From the NCBI GenBank assembly GCA_044226535.1, contig JBGAGT010000003.1, positions 62,001-126,000 of the forward strand: a stretch of DNA of 64,000 nt, given 5' to 3'. Of this stretch, positions 43,681 through 52,174 are shown in pieces. Made by a program: the position numbers and the translations under genes. Positions within the stretch are counted from its first letter, which is position 1, and each line of letters begins with the position of its first letter. This stretch comes from VBCG01 sp044226535 (GTDB lineage: Bacteria > Pseudomonadota > Gammaproteobacteria > Burkholderiales > Casimicrobiaceae). The notes under the pieces are model-generated. The model did not search any database. It was not told where the DNA came from and was given only the letters and a program-made list of their open reading frames with translations.

Positions 43681-45102
43681 ATGACCCTCCCCACCTTGAT
43701 CACCCGCCCGCCGCGCGAGGCCGTCGACGGCGTCGTCGCCACGCTCGCCCGCGACTACGGCGAGCGCTCGGTCACCGCCCGCGCCGTGCGCGAGCAGCAC
43801 AGCCACGGCGAGGGTCTCGCCGATCCCGCGCTGCCCGACGTCGTGGTGTTCGCCGAGACCGCCGGCGAGGTCGCCTCGATCCTGCGGCTGTGCCATGCCG
43901 CGCGCGTGCCGGTGATCGCCTTCGGCGTCGGCACCTCGCTGGAAGGCCACGTCGCCGCGCTGGCGGGCGGCGTGTGCATCGACCTGTCGCGGATGAACCG
44001 CGTGCTCGAGGTCAACGTCGACGACCTCGATTGCCGCGTCGAGGCCGGCGTCACGCGCGAGCAGCTCAACGCCGAGTTGAAGGGCACGGGCCTGTTCTTC
44101 CCCATCGACCCGGGCGCCAACGCCACGATCGGCGGCATGACCGCCACGCGCGCCTCGGGCACCAACGCCGTGCGCTACGGCACGATGCGCGAGAACGTGA
44201 TGGGGCTGACCGTGGTCACCGCCGAGGGCATGGTGGTGAAGACGGGCGGGCGCGCGCGCAAGTCGAGCGCGGGCTACGACCTGACGCGCCTCTTCGTCGG
44301 CAACGAGGGCACGCTCGGCATCATCACCGAGGTGCAGCTGCGGCTGTACGGCATCCCCGAGTCGATCGTCGCGGCGGTCTGCCAGTTCCCCGACTTGGGC
44401 AGCGCCACGCACACGGTGATCCAGGCGATGCAGCTCGGCATCCCGGTGGCGCGCATCGAGCTCCTCGACGAGGTGCAGATGGACGCCTGCATCCGCTACT
44501 CGAAGCTCGAGGGCTACGAGGCCAGGCCGACGCTGTTCTTCGAGTTCCACGGCACCGGGGCCGCCACCGCCGAGCAGGCCGAGCTCATGCAGCAGCTCGC
44601 CGCGGACCACGGGGGCAGCGCGTTCCAGTGGGCGAGCGCGCCCGAGGACCGCAGCAAGCTGTGGAAGGCGCGGCACAACGCCTACTACGCCGCGCTGGCG
44701 CTGAAGCCCGGCGTGCAGGCCTTCGCCACCGACGCCTGCGTGCCCATCTCGCGGCTCGCCGACTGCCTGCTCGAGACCCGCGCCGACGTCGAGCGCGAAG
44801 GCCTCGTCGCGCCCATCGTCGGTCACGTCGGCGACGGCAACTTCCACCTCGTGCTGCTGTTCGACCCGAACGACCCGGCCGAGCGCGAGAAGGCGGAGGG
44901 CATCGCGCAACGCGTGTCGCGCCGCGCCATCGCCATGGGCGGCACCTGCACCGGCGAGCACGGCATCGGCATCCACAAGCTCGACGCGCTCGTCGCCGAG
45001 CACGGCGACGCGGTCGAGCTGATGCGCAGGATCAAGCACGCGCTCGACCCTCTCGACATCCTCAATCCCGGCAAGACGGTGCCGATGCGGCGCCAGCCCT
45101 GA
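43681..45102 (+). CDS. FAD-linked D-lactate dehydrogenase-like oxidase
   Basis: A 473-residue relative of mitochondrial-type D-lactate (cytochrome) dehydrogenase and of GlcD. FAD-binding parts are FGVGTSLEGHVAAL, DPGANATIGGMTATRASGTNAV and ARKSSAGYDLTRLFVGNEGTLG; catalytic-domain parts are GHVGDGNFHLVLLFD and GEHGIGIHKLDAL. It oxidises a 2-hydroxyacid, most likely D-lactate. It lies 37 bases after glcD. Either protein could pair with GlcEF. A hairpin follows at 45111. Confidence 0.88.
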   Translation: MTLPTLITRPPREAVDGVVATLARDYGERSVTARAVREQHSHGEGLADPALPDVVVFAETAGEVASILRLCHAARVPVIAFGVGTSLEGHVAALAGGVCIDLSRMNRVLEVNVDDLDCRVEAGVTREQLNAELKGTGLFFPIDPGANATIGGMTATRASGTNAVRYGTMRENVMGLTVVTAEGMVVKTGGRARKSSAGYDLTRLFVGNEGTLGIITEVQLRLYGIPESIVAAVCQFPDLGSATHTVIQAMQLGIPVARIELLDEVQMDACIRYSKLEGYEARPTLFFEFHGTGAATAEQAELMQQLAADHGGSAFQWASAPEDRSKLWKARHNAYYAALALKPGVQAFATDACVPISRLADCLLETRADVEREGLVAPIVGHVGDGNFHLVLLFDPNDPAEREKAEGIAQRVSRRAIAMGGTCTGEHGIGIHKLDALVAEHGDAVELMRRIKHALDPLDILNPGKTVPMRRQP

Positions 45103-45110
45103 CACGAGGC

Positions 45111-45135
45111 GGCGGCCGGGCCGTGGCCGGCCGCC
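45111..45135 (+). terminator. Perfect hairpin between the D-lactate dehydrogenase gene and gst
   Basis: GGCGGCCGG (45111-45119) pairs fully with CCGGCCGCC (45127-45135) around a seven-base loop, without a U run. It may reduce read-through or protect an mRNA end inside the operon. Confidence 0.4.
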
Positions 45136-45161
45136 CCTGCCATCGAAACGAAACCGACGAC

Positions 45162-45854
45162 ATGTACAAGCTCTACATCGGCAATCGCAATTATTCGTCC
45201 TGGTCGCTGCGCGGATGGATGGCAGCCAAGCTCTCGGTCGCGCCCTTCGAGGCGGTGATGGCACCGCTCAAGGCGCAGGGGCGCAACCCCGACAACCTCG
45301 CGTTCTCGCCCTCGGGCCTGGTGCCGACGCTGCACGATGGGACGACCGTGGTCTGGGATTCGCTCGCCATCGCCGAGTACCTCGCCGAGCGCCACGCGGG
45401 CATGTGGCCGGCCGACCCGGTGGCGCGTGCGTGGGCGCGGTCGATCTCGGCGGAGATGCACTCGAGCTTCGCCACGCTGCGCGACGAGATGACCATGTGC
45501 GTGCGCGAGCGCCTCGACGTGCGCCCCTGGTCGCCGGCGCTCGCCGCCGACGTCGACCGCGTGGTGGCCATCTGGAACGAGACGCTGCGCCGCTTCGGCG
45601 CGGGATCGGGCGGCGCCGGCGGCTACCTCTGCGGCGCGCTGTCGATCGCCGACGCCTTCTACGCGCCGGTGGCGTTCCGCTTCCGCACCTACGGCGTCGC
45701 GCCCGCGGGCGAGGCCGGCGCGTACCTCGCGCGCCTCCTCGCGCACCCGTTCATGCGCGAGTGGGAGCAGGAGGCGCTCGCCGAGACCACGGTCGTCGAG
45801 CTCGACGAGCCGCGCGTCATCTACCGCGACAAGCTCGCCGCGGCGGGGCGATGA
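45162..45854 (+). CDS. Glutathione S-transferase family protein
   Basis: A 230-residue cytosolic GST. The thioredoxin-like N-domain has YIGNRNYSSWSLRGWMA with the candidate catalytic Ser, SPSGLVPTLHDG with the cis-Pro, and WDSLAIAEYLAERH. A helical C-domain follows, with GGYLCGALSIADAFYAPVAFRF. It sits inside the glycolate/lactate run and overlaps glcE by four bases (ATGA). It may detoxify an aldehyde by-product such as glyoxal, but that is inference. Confidence 0.9.
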   Translation: MYKLYIGNRNYSSWSLRGWMAAKLSVAPFEAVMAPLKAQGRNPDNLAFSPSGLVPTLHDGTTVVWDSLAIAEYLAERHAGMWPADPVARAWARSISAEMHSSFATLRDEMTMCVRERLDVRPWSPALAADVDRVVAIWNETLRRFGAGSGGAGGYLCGALSIADAFYAPVAFRFRTYGVAPAGEAGAYLARLLAHPFMREWEQEALAETTVVELDEPRVIYRDKLAAAGR

Positions 45855-46909
45855 CCGAAGCCTGGAGCGAGCGCATCCGCGACTGCGCGAGGCGCGGGCA
45901 GCCGCTCGCCATCACCGGCGGGGGCAGCAAGCGCTTCTATGGCCGCGAGCCCGAGGGGGAGCTCTTCGACACGCGCGCCTGCGCCGGCGTCGTCGACTAC
46001 GAGCCCACGGAGCTGGTCGTGGTGGCGCGCGCGGGCACGGTGCTGTCCGAGCTCGAGGCCACGCTCGCCGCCGAGCGGCAGATGCTGGCCTTCGAGCCGC
46101 CGCATTTTTCCGCGGGCGCGACGCTGGGCGGGGCCATCGCGTCGGGGCTGTCGGGCCCGCGCAGGCCCTACGCGGGCGCGGCGCGCGATCTCGTGCTGGG
46201 CATCCGGGTGATCGACGGCCAGGGCACGCCGCTCTCCTTCGGCGGCAAGGTGATGAAGAACGTCGCGGGCTTCGACGTGTCGCGCCTCATGACCGGCGCG
46301 CTCGGCACGCTCGGCGTGATCACCGAGGTGGCGGTCAAGTGCCTGCCCGTGCCGGCGGTCGAGGTGACGCGCGTGCTCGCCTGCCCGTCGGACGAATCCA
46401 TCCAGAACGTCAACGCCTGGGGACGCGAGGCGCTGCCGCTGTCGGCGACCGCGTATGTCGACGGGCGGCTGCATGTCCGGCTGTCGGGGGCGGGCGCCGC
46501 GGTGGCCGCGGCGGCGGCGCGGGTGGGGGGAGACGTGCTGCAGGACGCGGAAGCCTTCTGGCGATCGATCCGCGACCACACGCACGCCTTCTTCGCAGGC
46601 GACGCCCCGCTGTGGCGCCTGTCGATGCGCTCGACCGCGCCGATGGCCGACCTGGGCGGCCTGCAGCTCATCGAATGGGGCGGCGCGTTGCGCTGGCTGC
46701 GGCCGCGCGCCGGTGCGACCCTCGACGCCGCGCGCCTTCGCGCCTGCGCGGCGCAGAACGGCGGCCACGCGACGCTGTTCCGTGGCGGCGAGCGCGCGGA
46801 GGTGTTCGCGCCGCTGTCGCCCGTCGCCCTGGGGCTGCACCAGCGGATCAAGGCGAGCTTCGACCCGGCGCGCATCCTCAACCGCGGCCGCATGTACGCC
46901 TCGGTGTAG
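45851..46909 (+). CDS. glcE: Glycolate oxidase subunit GlcE
   Basis: A 352-residue FAD-binding subunit of glycolate dehydrogenase. It keeps the short PCMH domain: LAITGGGSKRFYG, LAFEPPHFSAGATLGGAIASGL and KVMKNVAGFDVSRLMTGALGTLGV; the C-terminal half is truncated compared with GlcD, as expected for GlcE. The end KASFDPARILNRGRMY is typical. The ATG overlaps the gst stop. glcF follows 15 bases later. Confidence 0.93.
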   Translation: MTEAWSERIRDCARRGQPLAITGGGSKRFYGREPEGELFDTRACAGVVDYEPTELVVVARAGTVLSELEATLAAERQMLAFEPPHFSAGATLGGAIASGLSGPRRPYAGAARDLVLGIRVIDGQGTPLSFGGKVMKNVAGFDVSRLMTGALGTLGVITEVAVKCLPVPAVEVTRVLACPSDESIQNVNAWGREALPLSATAYVDGRLHVRLSGAGAAVAAAAARVGGDVLQDAEAFWRSIRDHTHAFFAGDAPLWRLSMRSTAPMADLGGLQLIEWGGALRWLRPRAGATLDAARLRACAAQNGGHATLFRGGERAEVFAPLSPVALGLHQRIKASFDPARILNRGRMYASV

Positions 46910-46924
46910 CGGGGACTGCGCGGC

Positions 46925-48169
46925 ATGGAAATACGGCTCGCTCCCGAGTTCCGCGGCACGCGCGACGGCGCCGAGGCAGAGGCCATCGTGCGCGCCTGCG
47001 TGCACTGCGGCTTCTGCACCGCGACCTGCCCCACCTACCAGCTGCTGGGCGACGAGCTCGACGGGCCGCGCGGCCGCATCTACCTCATGAAGGAGGTGCT
47101 CGAGGGCGCGACGCCGACGGCGTCGACCCAGCTGCACCTCGACCGCTGCCTCAGCTGCCGAAGCTGCGAGACCACCTGTCCCTCGGGCGTGCGCTATGGC
47201 GCGCTGGTCGACATCGGCCGGCGCATCGTCGAGCGCAAGGTGCCGCGCCCGCCATTGGAGGCGGCGCGCCGCCTCGCGCTGCGCAAGGGCCTGCTGGCGC
47301 GCCCGCTGTTCGCCACCGCGCTGGCGGCGGGGCGCCTCGCGCGGGGCCTGCTGCCGCTCGAGCTTCGCGCGCGCGTTCCCGAGGCGCGCCGCGCCGGCGA
47401 TTGGCCCGCGGCACGGCATGCGCGCAGCATGCTGCTAATGCAGGGCTGCGTGCAGCCGTCGATCGCGCCGTCCATCGACGCGGCGATGGCGCGGGTCCTC
47501 GACCGCATCGGCATCTCGCCGCTGCGCGCGCCGGCGGGCGGCGGCTGCTGCGGCGCGCTGCCCGAGCACCTCTCGGCGCACGACGACGCGCTCGCCATCG
47601 TCCGCCGCAACATCGACGCCTGGTGGCCGGCGGTGGAGAAGGGCGCCGAGGCGATCGTCGTCACCGCCAGCGGCTGCGGCGTCACGGTGCGCGACTACGG
47701 GCACCTGCTCGCCGGCGAGCCGGCCTACGCGGAGCGCGCCGCGCGCATCGCCGCGCTGGCCCGCGATCCCGCCGAGGTGGTGGCGGCGCACTGGGGCGAC
47801 ATCGGCCCGCGGCTCGCGCTCGACCGCGGGCCGCTGCGCGTGGCGTTCCAGTCGCCATGCTCGCTGCAGCACGGCCTCAGGATCAGGGGCCAGGTCGAGG
47901 AACTGCTGGAAGCCATGGGCCTGCAGCGCCTGCCGGTCGCCGACGGCCACCTGTGTTGCGGGTCGGCGGGCACCTATTCGATCCTGCAGCCCGCGCTCTC
48001 GTCGGCGCTCCGCCGCAACAAGCTCGCCGCGCTCGAGGCGCCCAGGCCCGAGGTCATCGCCACGGCCAACATCGGCTGCATGACCCACCTCTGCGCGGGA
48101 ACCTCGATCCCGGTGCGGCACTGGATCGAGCTCCTCGACGGGCGCATGCTCCCGGGGACGCGGCGTTGA
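46925..48169 (+). CDS. glcF: Glycolate oxidase iron-sulfur subunit GlcF
   Basis: A 414-residue iron-sulfur subunit that carries electrons from GlcD to quinone. Two 4Fe-4S motifs lie near the start: CVHCGFCTATCP at about 25-36 and CLSCRSCETTCP at about 77-88. Two CCG-type motifs, GGGCCGALPEHLSAH and LCCGSAGTYS, mark the C-terminal half. Length is normal. The stop overlaps the TTG start of the thioesterase gene. Confidence 0.94.
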   Translation: MEIRLAPEFRGTRDGAEAEAIVRACVHCGFCTATCPTYQLLGDELDGPRGRIYLMKEVLEGATPTASTQLHLDRCLSCRSCETTCPSGVRYGALVDIGRRIVERKVPRPPLEAARRLALRKGLLARPLFATALAAGRLARGLLPLELRARVPEARRAGDWPAARHARSMLLMQGCVQPSIAPSIDAAMARVLDRIGISPLRAPAGGGCCGALPEHLSAHDDALAIVRRNIDAWWPAVEKGAEAIVVTASGCGVTVRDYGHLLAGEPAYAERAARIAALARDPAEVVAAHWGDIGPRLALDRGPLRVAFQSPCSLQHGLRIRGQVEELLEAMGLQRLPVADGHLCCGSAGTYSILQPALSSALRRNKLAALEAPRPEVIATANIGCMTHLCAGTSIPVRHWIELLDGRMLPGTRR

Positions 48170-48615
48170 GCGCGGGCGACGCGCCGCCGGCACGCGCGGA
48201 TTTCCGCCACTTCCTCGAGATCCCCACGCGCTGGGCCGACAACGACAGCTACCAGCACGTCAACAACGTCGTCTACTACGCGTATTTCGACACGGTGGTG
48301 AACGAGCACCTGGTGCGCGCGGCTGGGCACGACATCGCCCGCGCGCCGTCGATCGGGCTGGTGGTCGAGACGCAGTGCAGGTTCCTCGCCCCGCTGTCGT
48401 TTCCTGAGGTCATCGACGCCGGGCTCGCGGTGGCGCGGCTCGGCCGCTCGTCGGTGACCTACCGCATCGGCCTCTTCCGCCACGGCGAGGCGACGGCCGC
48501 CGCGCTGGGCCGCTTCGTGCACGTCTGGGTCGACCGCGCGACGCGGCGGCCGGTGGACCTGCCGGCCGCGGTGCGCGCGGTGCTCGAGCCCTTGCGCGTC
48601 GAGGACGTGCCGTGA
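48166..48615 (+). CDS. Acyl-CoA thioesterase, hot-dog fold (4HBT family)
   Basis: A 149-residue hot-dog thioesterase of the YbgC/4-hydroxybenzoyl-CoA type. The catalytic segment RWADNDSYQHVNNVVYYAYF holds the Asp and the HVNN loop at about 22-41. It starts with a TTG overlapping the glcF stop (TTGA) and ends in the GTGA overlap with ispD. Substrate may be an aromatic or short-chain acyl-CoA. Placement after glcF suggests co-transcription rather than a shared pathway. Confidence 0.85.
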   Translation: MSAGDAPPARADFRHFLEIPTRWADNDSYQHVNNVVYYAYFDTVVNEHLVRAAGHDIARAPSIGLVVETQCRFLAPLSFPEVIDAGLAVARLGRSSVTYRIGLFRHGEATAAALGRFVHVWVDRATRRPVDLPAAVRAVLEPLRVEDVP

Positions 48616-49328
48616 CGCAAGTCCCCGCGATGCGCATCCACCTCATCGTCGCCGCCGCGGGCAACGGCACGCGCTTCGGCGCCGAGCTTCCCAAGCAGTA
48701 CGTGCAGGCGGGCGGCGTGCCGCTGATCACGCATGCCTTGCGCCATCTCTGCGCGCTCGGCGCGCTGCAGACCGTGGTGGCGATCGCTCCCGGCGACCAC
48801 GAATGGCGCGATTCGCTCGTCCCCTCGGGCATGGCGGTGCGCGCCCTGCGCTGCGGCGGGCCCACGCGGGCGGACACGGTGCGCAACGCGCTTCGCGCCA
48901 TCGCCGCGGATTGCCGGCCCGACGACTACGTCGCGGTGCACGACGCGGTGCGCGCGCTCACGCCCGCCGACTCCCTGCGGCGGCTGCGCGAGGCGCTCGC
49001 CGCCGATGCGGTCGGCGGCCTGCTGGCCTTGCCGGTCGCGGACACGCTGAAGCGCGACGACGGCGCGGAGGCCGCCATGGCGCGCAGCGCCGCCACCGTG
49101 CCGCGTGCCTCGCTGTGGCAGGCGCAGACGCCGCAGATGTTCCGCTTCGCGGTGCTCGCGCCCGCGCTGGCGATGCCGGACAACGCCGCCTGCACCGACG
49201 AGGCGCAGGCCGTCGAGCGCGCCGGGCACGCGCCGCGGCTGGTGCGCGGCAGCGCCTACAATTTCAAGGTGACGCTTCCCGACGACCTTCCGCTCGCGGC
49301 GGCGATCCTCGCCGCGCAGAACGCCTGA
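48612..49328 (+). CDS. ispD: 2-C-methyl-D-erythritol 4-phosphate cytidylyltransferase IspD
   Basis: A 238-residue enzyme of non-mevalonate isoprenoid synthesis, joining CTP to methylerythritol phosphate. The nucleotide loop is AAAGNGTRFGAELPKQY, then GGPTRADTVRNAL, QTPQMF and CTDEAQAVERAGH. The usual HDAARP reads HDAVRAL here. The GTG at 48612 overlaps the thioesterase stop; the ATG at 48630 is an alternative. It is followed by ispF with a one-base overlap, the commonest arrangement. Confidence 0.93.
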   Translation: MTQVPAMRIHLIVAAAGNGTRFGAELPKQYVQAGGVPLITHALRHLCALGALQTVVAIAPGDHEWRDSLVPSGMAVRALRCGGPTRADTVRNALRAIAADCRPDDYVAVHDAVRALTPADSLRRLREALAADAVGGLLALPVADTLKRDDGAEAAMARSAATVPRASLWQAQTPQMFRFAVLAPALAMPDNAACTDEAQAVERAGHAPRLVRGSAYNFKVTLPDDLPLAAAILAAQNA

Positions 49329-49843
49329 TGGTCGCCCCGCTACCGCTGAGGATCGGCCAAGGCTTCGACGTGCACGCGTTCGTCGAGGGCCGGCCGCTGG
49401 TGGTGGGCGGCGTGACCATCCCCCACCCGCGCGGCCTCGACGGGCATTCCGATGCCGACGTGCTGCTGCACGCCATCGCCGACGCCCTGCTGGGCGCGAT
49501 CGCCGAGGGCGACATCGGCCGGCACTTCCCCGACACCGACCCGCGCTGGAAGGGCGCCGACAGCCGCGTGCTGCTGCGACACGTCGCGACGCTGGTGGAG
49601 GCCGCGGGCTATCGCGTGCTGAATGTCGACGCGACGCTCATCGCGCAGGCGCCGCGCTTCGCGCCGCATGTCGCGGCGATGCGCGCGAACATCGCCTCGG
49701 ACCTCGGCGTCGACCTCGACGCCGCCTCGGTCAAGGCCACCACCACCGAGCGCCTGGGCTTCACCGGGCGCGAGGAAGGCATCGCCGCGCAGGCCATCGT
49801 GCTGCTGGCGGCGCGCGCGTCCTCCGATCCCGCCGCGCGCTGA
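49328..49843 (+). CDS. ispF: 2-C-methyl-D-erythritol 2,4-cyclodiphosphate synthase IspF
   Basis: A 171-residue trimeric zinc enzyme, the step after IspE in isoprenoid synthesis. Metal and substrate motifs are GQGFDVHAF (D-x-H), GHSDADVLLHAIADALLGA, GDIGRHFPDTD and KATTTERLGFTGREEGIAAQA. Length is normal. The ATG overlaps the ispD stop by one base. The 94-base gap to envZ holds only short G/C inverted repeats. Confidence 0.96.
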   Translation: MVAPLPLRIGQGFDVHAFVEGRPLVVGGVTIPHPRGLDGHSDADVLLHAIADALLGAIAEGDIGRHFPDTDPRWKGADSRVLLRHVATLVEAAGYRVLNVDATLIAQAPRFAPHVAAMRANIASDLGVDLDAASVKATTTERLGFTGREEGIAAQAIVLLAARASSDPAAR

Positions 49844-49937
49844 GCGGCGCGCCGGTGCAGGCGCGGCACCCCAGCGTTGCCTGCGTCACCCCGCCCGGAC
49901 CCGGCCGTCGGGACCGCGAAGGCCAGGGCTGCGCCCG

Positions 49938-51248
49938 TCAGGATCGCGACAGCGGAAAGCGCACGCGCGCAATCGTGCCGCCGCCTTCGCGTGGCAGGAG
50001 ATCGAAGCCGCCGCCGTGCAGGCGCGCGATGCGCTCGACGATGGCGAGGCCGAGACCGGCGCCCGCGGCGCCGTCCTCGCGGCTGCGCGCGCTGCCCGCG
50101 CGGGTGAAGGGCTGCTTCAGGCGCGCGACGTCCGCGGGGTCGATGCCGCCGCCACGGTCGGCCACCTCGAGCACCGCCTCGCCCGCGTCGAGCCGCGTCG
50201 ACACCTCGACCGGCGGCGCGCCGTAGGCGAAGGCGTTGTCGACGAGGTTCGCGACGAGCCGCGACACCGCCGTGGGGCGCAGCGGCAGCGGCGGGATCGT
50301 GCCCGGCGAGAAGGCGATGGCGCGTCCCGCCGACCGGTAGCGCGCCATCACGCCTTCGACGACCTCGTTCAGGTCGGCGCGCTCGACCGAGGCCTGCTCG
50401 TCGCCGCGCGCGAAGGCGAGGAACTGGCCGACGATGCGGTCCATCTCCTCGATGTCCGCGACCATGCCCTCGCGCATCGAGGGATCGGCGGCGCCCATCT
50501 CGACGCCGAGGCGCAGCCGCGCGAGCGGGGTGCGGAGGTCGTGAGAGATGCCCGCAAGCAGCAGCGCGCGGTCGTGCTCGATCTGCCGCAGGTCGGCGAG
50601 CATGTGGTTGAAGCCGCGGTTCACGGCCGCGATCTCGCTCGGCCCCGTCTCGGGCAGCGTCGGCGGGGTCTCGCCGCGGCCGACGCGCGCCACGGCGCCG
50701 GCGAGCTCGCGCAGCGGCGCGGCGAGGTAGCGCGCGAACGCGTAGGCCACGACCAGCAGCACCAGCGACACCAGCGCGATCCATGCGAGCGCGCGCGTCG
50801 GGAGCGCCTCCTGTGCCATCGGCCGCGTGTTGAAGGCGATCCAGTAACGGTCGCCGCCCGCGCCGATGTTGACGAACAGGGCACCCCCCGCGGGCCCGAC
50901 GCGGAGCTCGGTGTCGGGGCCGAGCGTGTCCTTGAGACGGACGGCCAGCGGCTCGAACGCGTCGCCCGGCTCGACGCCCATGGTCGGGCGCTCGCTCCCG
51001 GGCACGATGCGCACGCCGTATTCGCGCCCGATGCGGTTGAGGTGGGCGCGCCCTGCCGCGGCGTCGGCGTTCTCGAGCGTGGCGCGCAGCGCCTGCAGCT
51101 GGGCGATCTTGGTGTCGCCGAACTGGCGCGCGACCAGCGCCGCGCGGTCGTAGCGGAAGATCAGCACCGACGCCAGCGCCGCGATGCCGACCACCGCGGC
51201 CAGCAGCAACACCAGCCGCCCGAACAGCGAACGCGGCCAGGGCCTCAC
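49938..51248 (-). CDS. envZ: Sensor histidine kinase EnvZ
   Basis: A 436-residue inner-membrane sensor kinase. Helices at about 8-30 and 152-174 flank a periplasmic domain; a HAMP region follows. The H-box is GISHDLRTPLARLRL with phospho-acceptor His236; RLVANLVDNAFAYG is the N-box and GAGLGLAIVERI the G2 box. It starts with a GTG overlapping the ompR stop (GTGA). Known EnvZ proteins answer osmotic and envelope change. The signal here is unknown. Confidence 0.9.
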   Translation of the reverse strand: MRPWPRSLFGRLVLLLAAVVGIAALASVLIFRYDRAALVARQFGDTKIAQLQALRATLENADAAAGRAHLNRIGREYGVRIVPGSERPTMGVEPGDAFEPLAVRLKDTLGPDTELRVGPAGGALFVNIGAGGDRYWIAFNTRPMAQEALPTRALAWIALVSLVLLVVAYAFARYLAAPLRELAGAVARVGRGETPPTLPETGPSEIAAVNRGFNHMLADLRQIEHDRALLLAGISHDLRTPLARLRLGVEMGAADPSMREGMVADIEEMDRIVGQFLAFARGDEQASVERADLNEVVEGVMARYRSAGRAIAFSPGTIPPLPLRPTAVSRLVANLVDNAFAYGAPPVEVSTRLDAGEAVLEVADRGGGIDPADVARLKQPFTRAGSARSREDGAAGAGLGLAIVERIARLHGGGFDLLPREGGGTIARVRFPLSRS

Positions 51249-51982
51249 GCCGCGCCGGCGGTGTCGCCGTCGGGTACGTACACGTAACCGAAGCCCCAGA
51301 CGGTCTGGATGGTGCGCGGGTTGGCGGGATCGTCCTCGACGATCTTGCGCAGCCGCGACACCTGCACGTCGATGGCGCGGTCGAACACCTCGTGGTCGCG
51401 GCCGCGCGCCAGCATCATCAGCTTCTCGCGGGCCAGCGCCTGGCGCGGGTGCTGGACGAACACGCGCAAGAGCGCGTATTCGCCGGTGGTGAGGTTGACC
51501 GAGCGATCGTCGCGCGTGAGCGTGCGCGCCGCGTGGTCGAGCCGCCAGGGGCCGAAGGGCACGCTGCCTTCGTCGACCGGCGCGCCGGGCGCCGGCCGGT
51601 CGGCGTGGCGCCGCAGCACCGCATGGATGCGCGCCACCAGCTCGCGGGGGTTGAAGGGCTTGGGCAGGTAGTCGTCGGCGCCCATCTCCAGGCCGACGAT
51701 GCGGTCCACGTCCTCGCCCTTGGCGGTGAGCATGATGATCGGCACGTCCTCGCCGTTGGCGCGGAGCCGCCGGCAGACCGCGAGGCCGTCCTCGCCGGGC
51801 AGCATGAGGTCGAGCACCACGAGGTGGGGCGGGTCGCGCTGCAGGCGCTTGTCGAGGTCGCGTGTATCGGGCAGCGCGCGCACCTCGAAGCCCTGCTCGC
51901 CGAGGTAGCGCGTCAGGAGGTCGCGCAACCGGACGTCGTCGTCGATCACCAGGATGCGTTGCGGCGCTTCGGGCTTGTCCAT
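51245..51982 (-). CDS. ompR: Response regulator OmpR
   Basis: A 245-residue two-component regulator. The receiver domain has VIDDD at 13-17, phospho-acceptor Asp58 in VLDLMLPGEDG and the switch Lys in PKPFNP; the winged-helix domain contains IDVQVSRLRKIVEDDP and IQTVWGFGYVYVPDG. This closely follows E. coli OmpR as I recall it. The ATG at 51982 is set by this match. It is divergent from a Spy-like gene with spaced repeats in the shared upstream region. Confidence 0.92.
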   Translation of the reverse strand: MDKPEAPQRILVIDDDVRLRDLLTRYLGEQGFEVRALPDTRDLDKRLQRDPPHLVVLDLMLPGEDGLAVCRRLRANGEDVPIIMLTAKGEDVDRIVGLEMGADDYLPKPFNPRELVARIHAVLRRHADRPAPGAPVDEGSVPFGPWRLDHAARTLTRDDRSVNLTTGEYALLRVFVQHPRQALAREKLMMLARGRDHEVFDRAIDVQVSRLRKIVEDDPANPRTIQTVWGFGYVYVPDGDTAGAA

Positions 51983-52026
51983 GGGGCGATTGGAACGCGC
52001 GGCGCTCCTGCATGGCGGCGCCGCTC

Positions 52027-52070
52027 GTAACCGATTGTAACGTCGGGGCGCGCCGGTTACGGCCGGTTGC
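52027..52070. promoter_or_regulatory. Spaced GTAAC half-sites between ompR and the Spy-like gene
   Basis: GTAAC occurs at 52027-52031 and 52037-52041, ten bases apart. CCGGTTAC (52053-52060) and CCGGTTGC (52063-52070) form a second pair with the same ten-base spacing in opposite orientation. Ten-base direct repeats are the usual OmpR-family binding layout. This is a candidate site for the adjacent OmpR. Confidence 0.55.
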
Positions 52071-52174
52071 AATGCGCGGCCGCCAGCGGCGAACGGGCCG
52101 CCGGCATCGCGCTCAAAGTGTCATGCCGGCGGAGCGGGGGTCTTCGTGCCGGCCCATGATGAAAGGAAGCAGTG

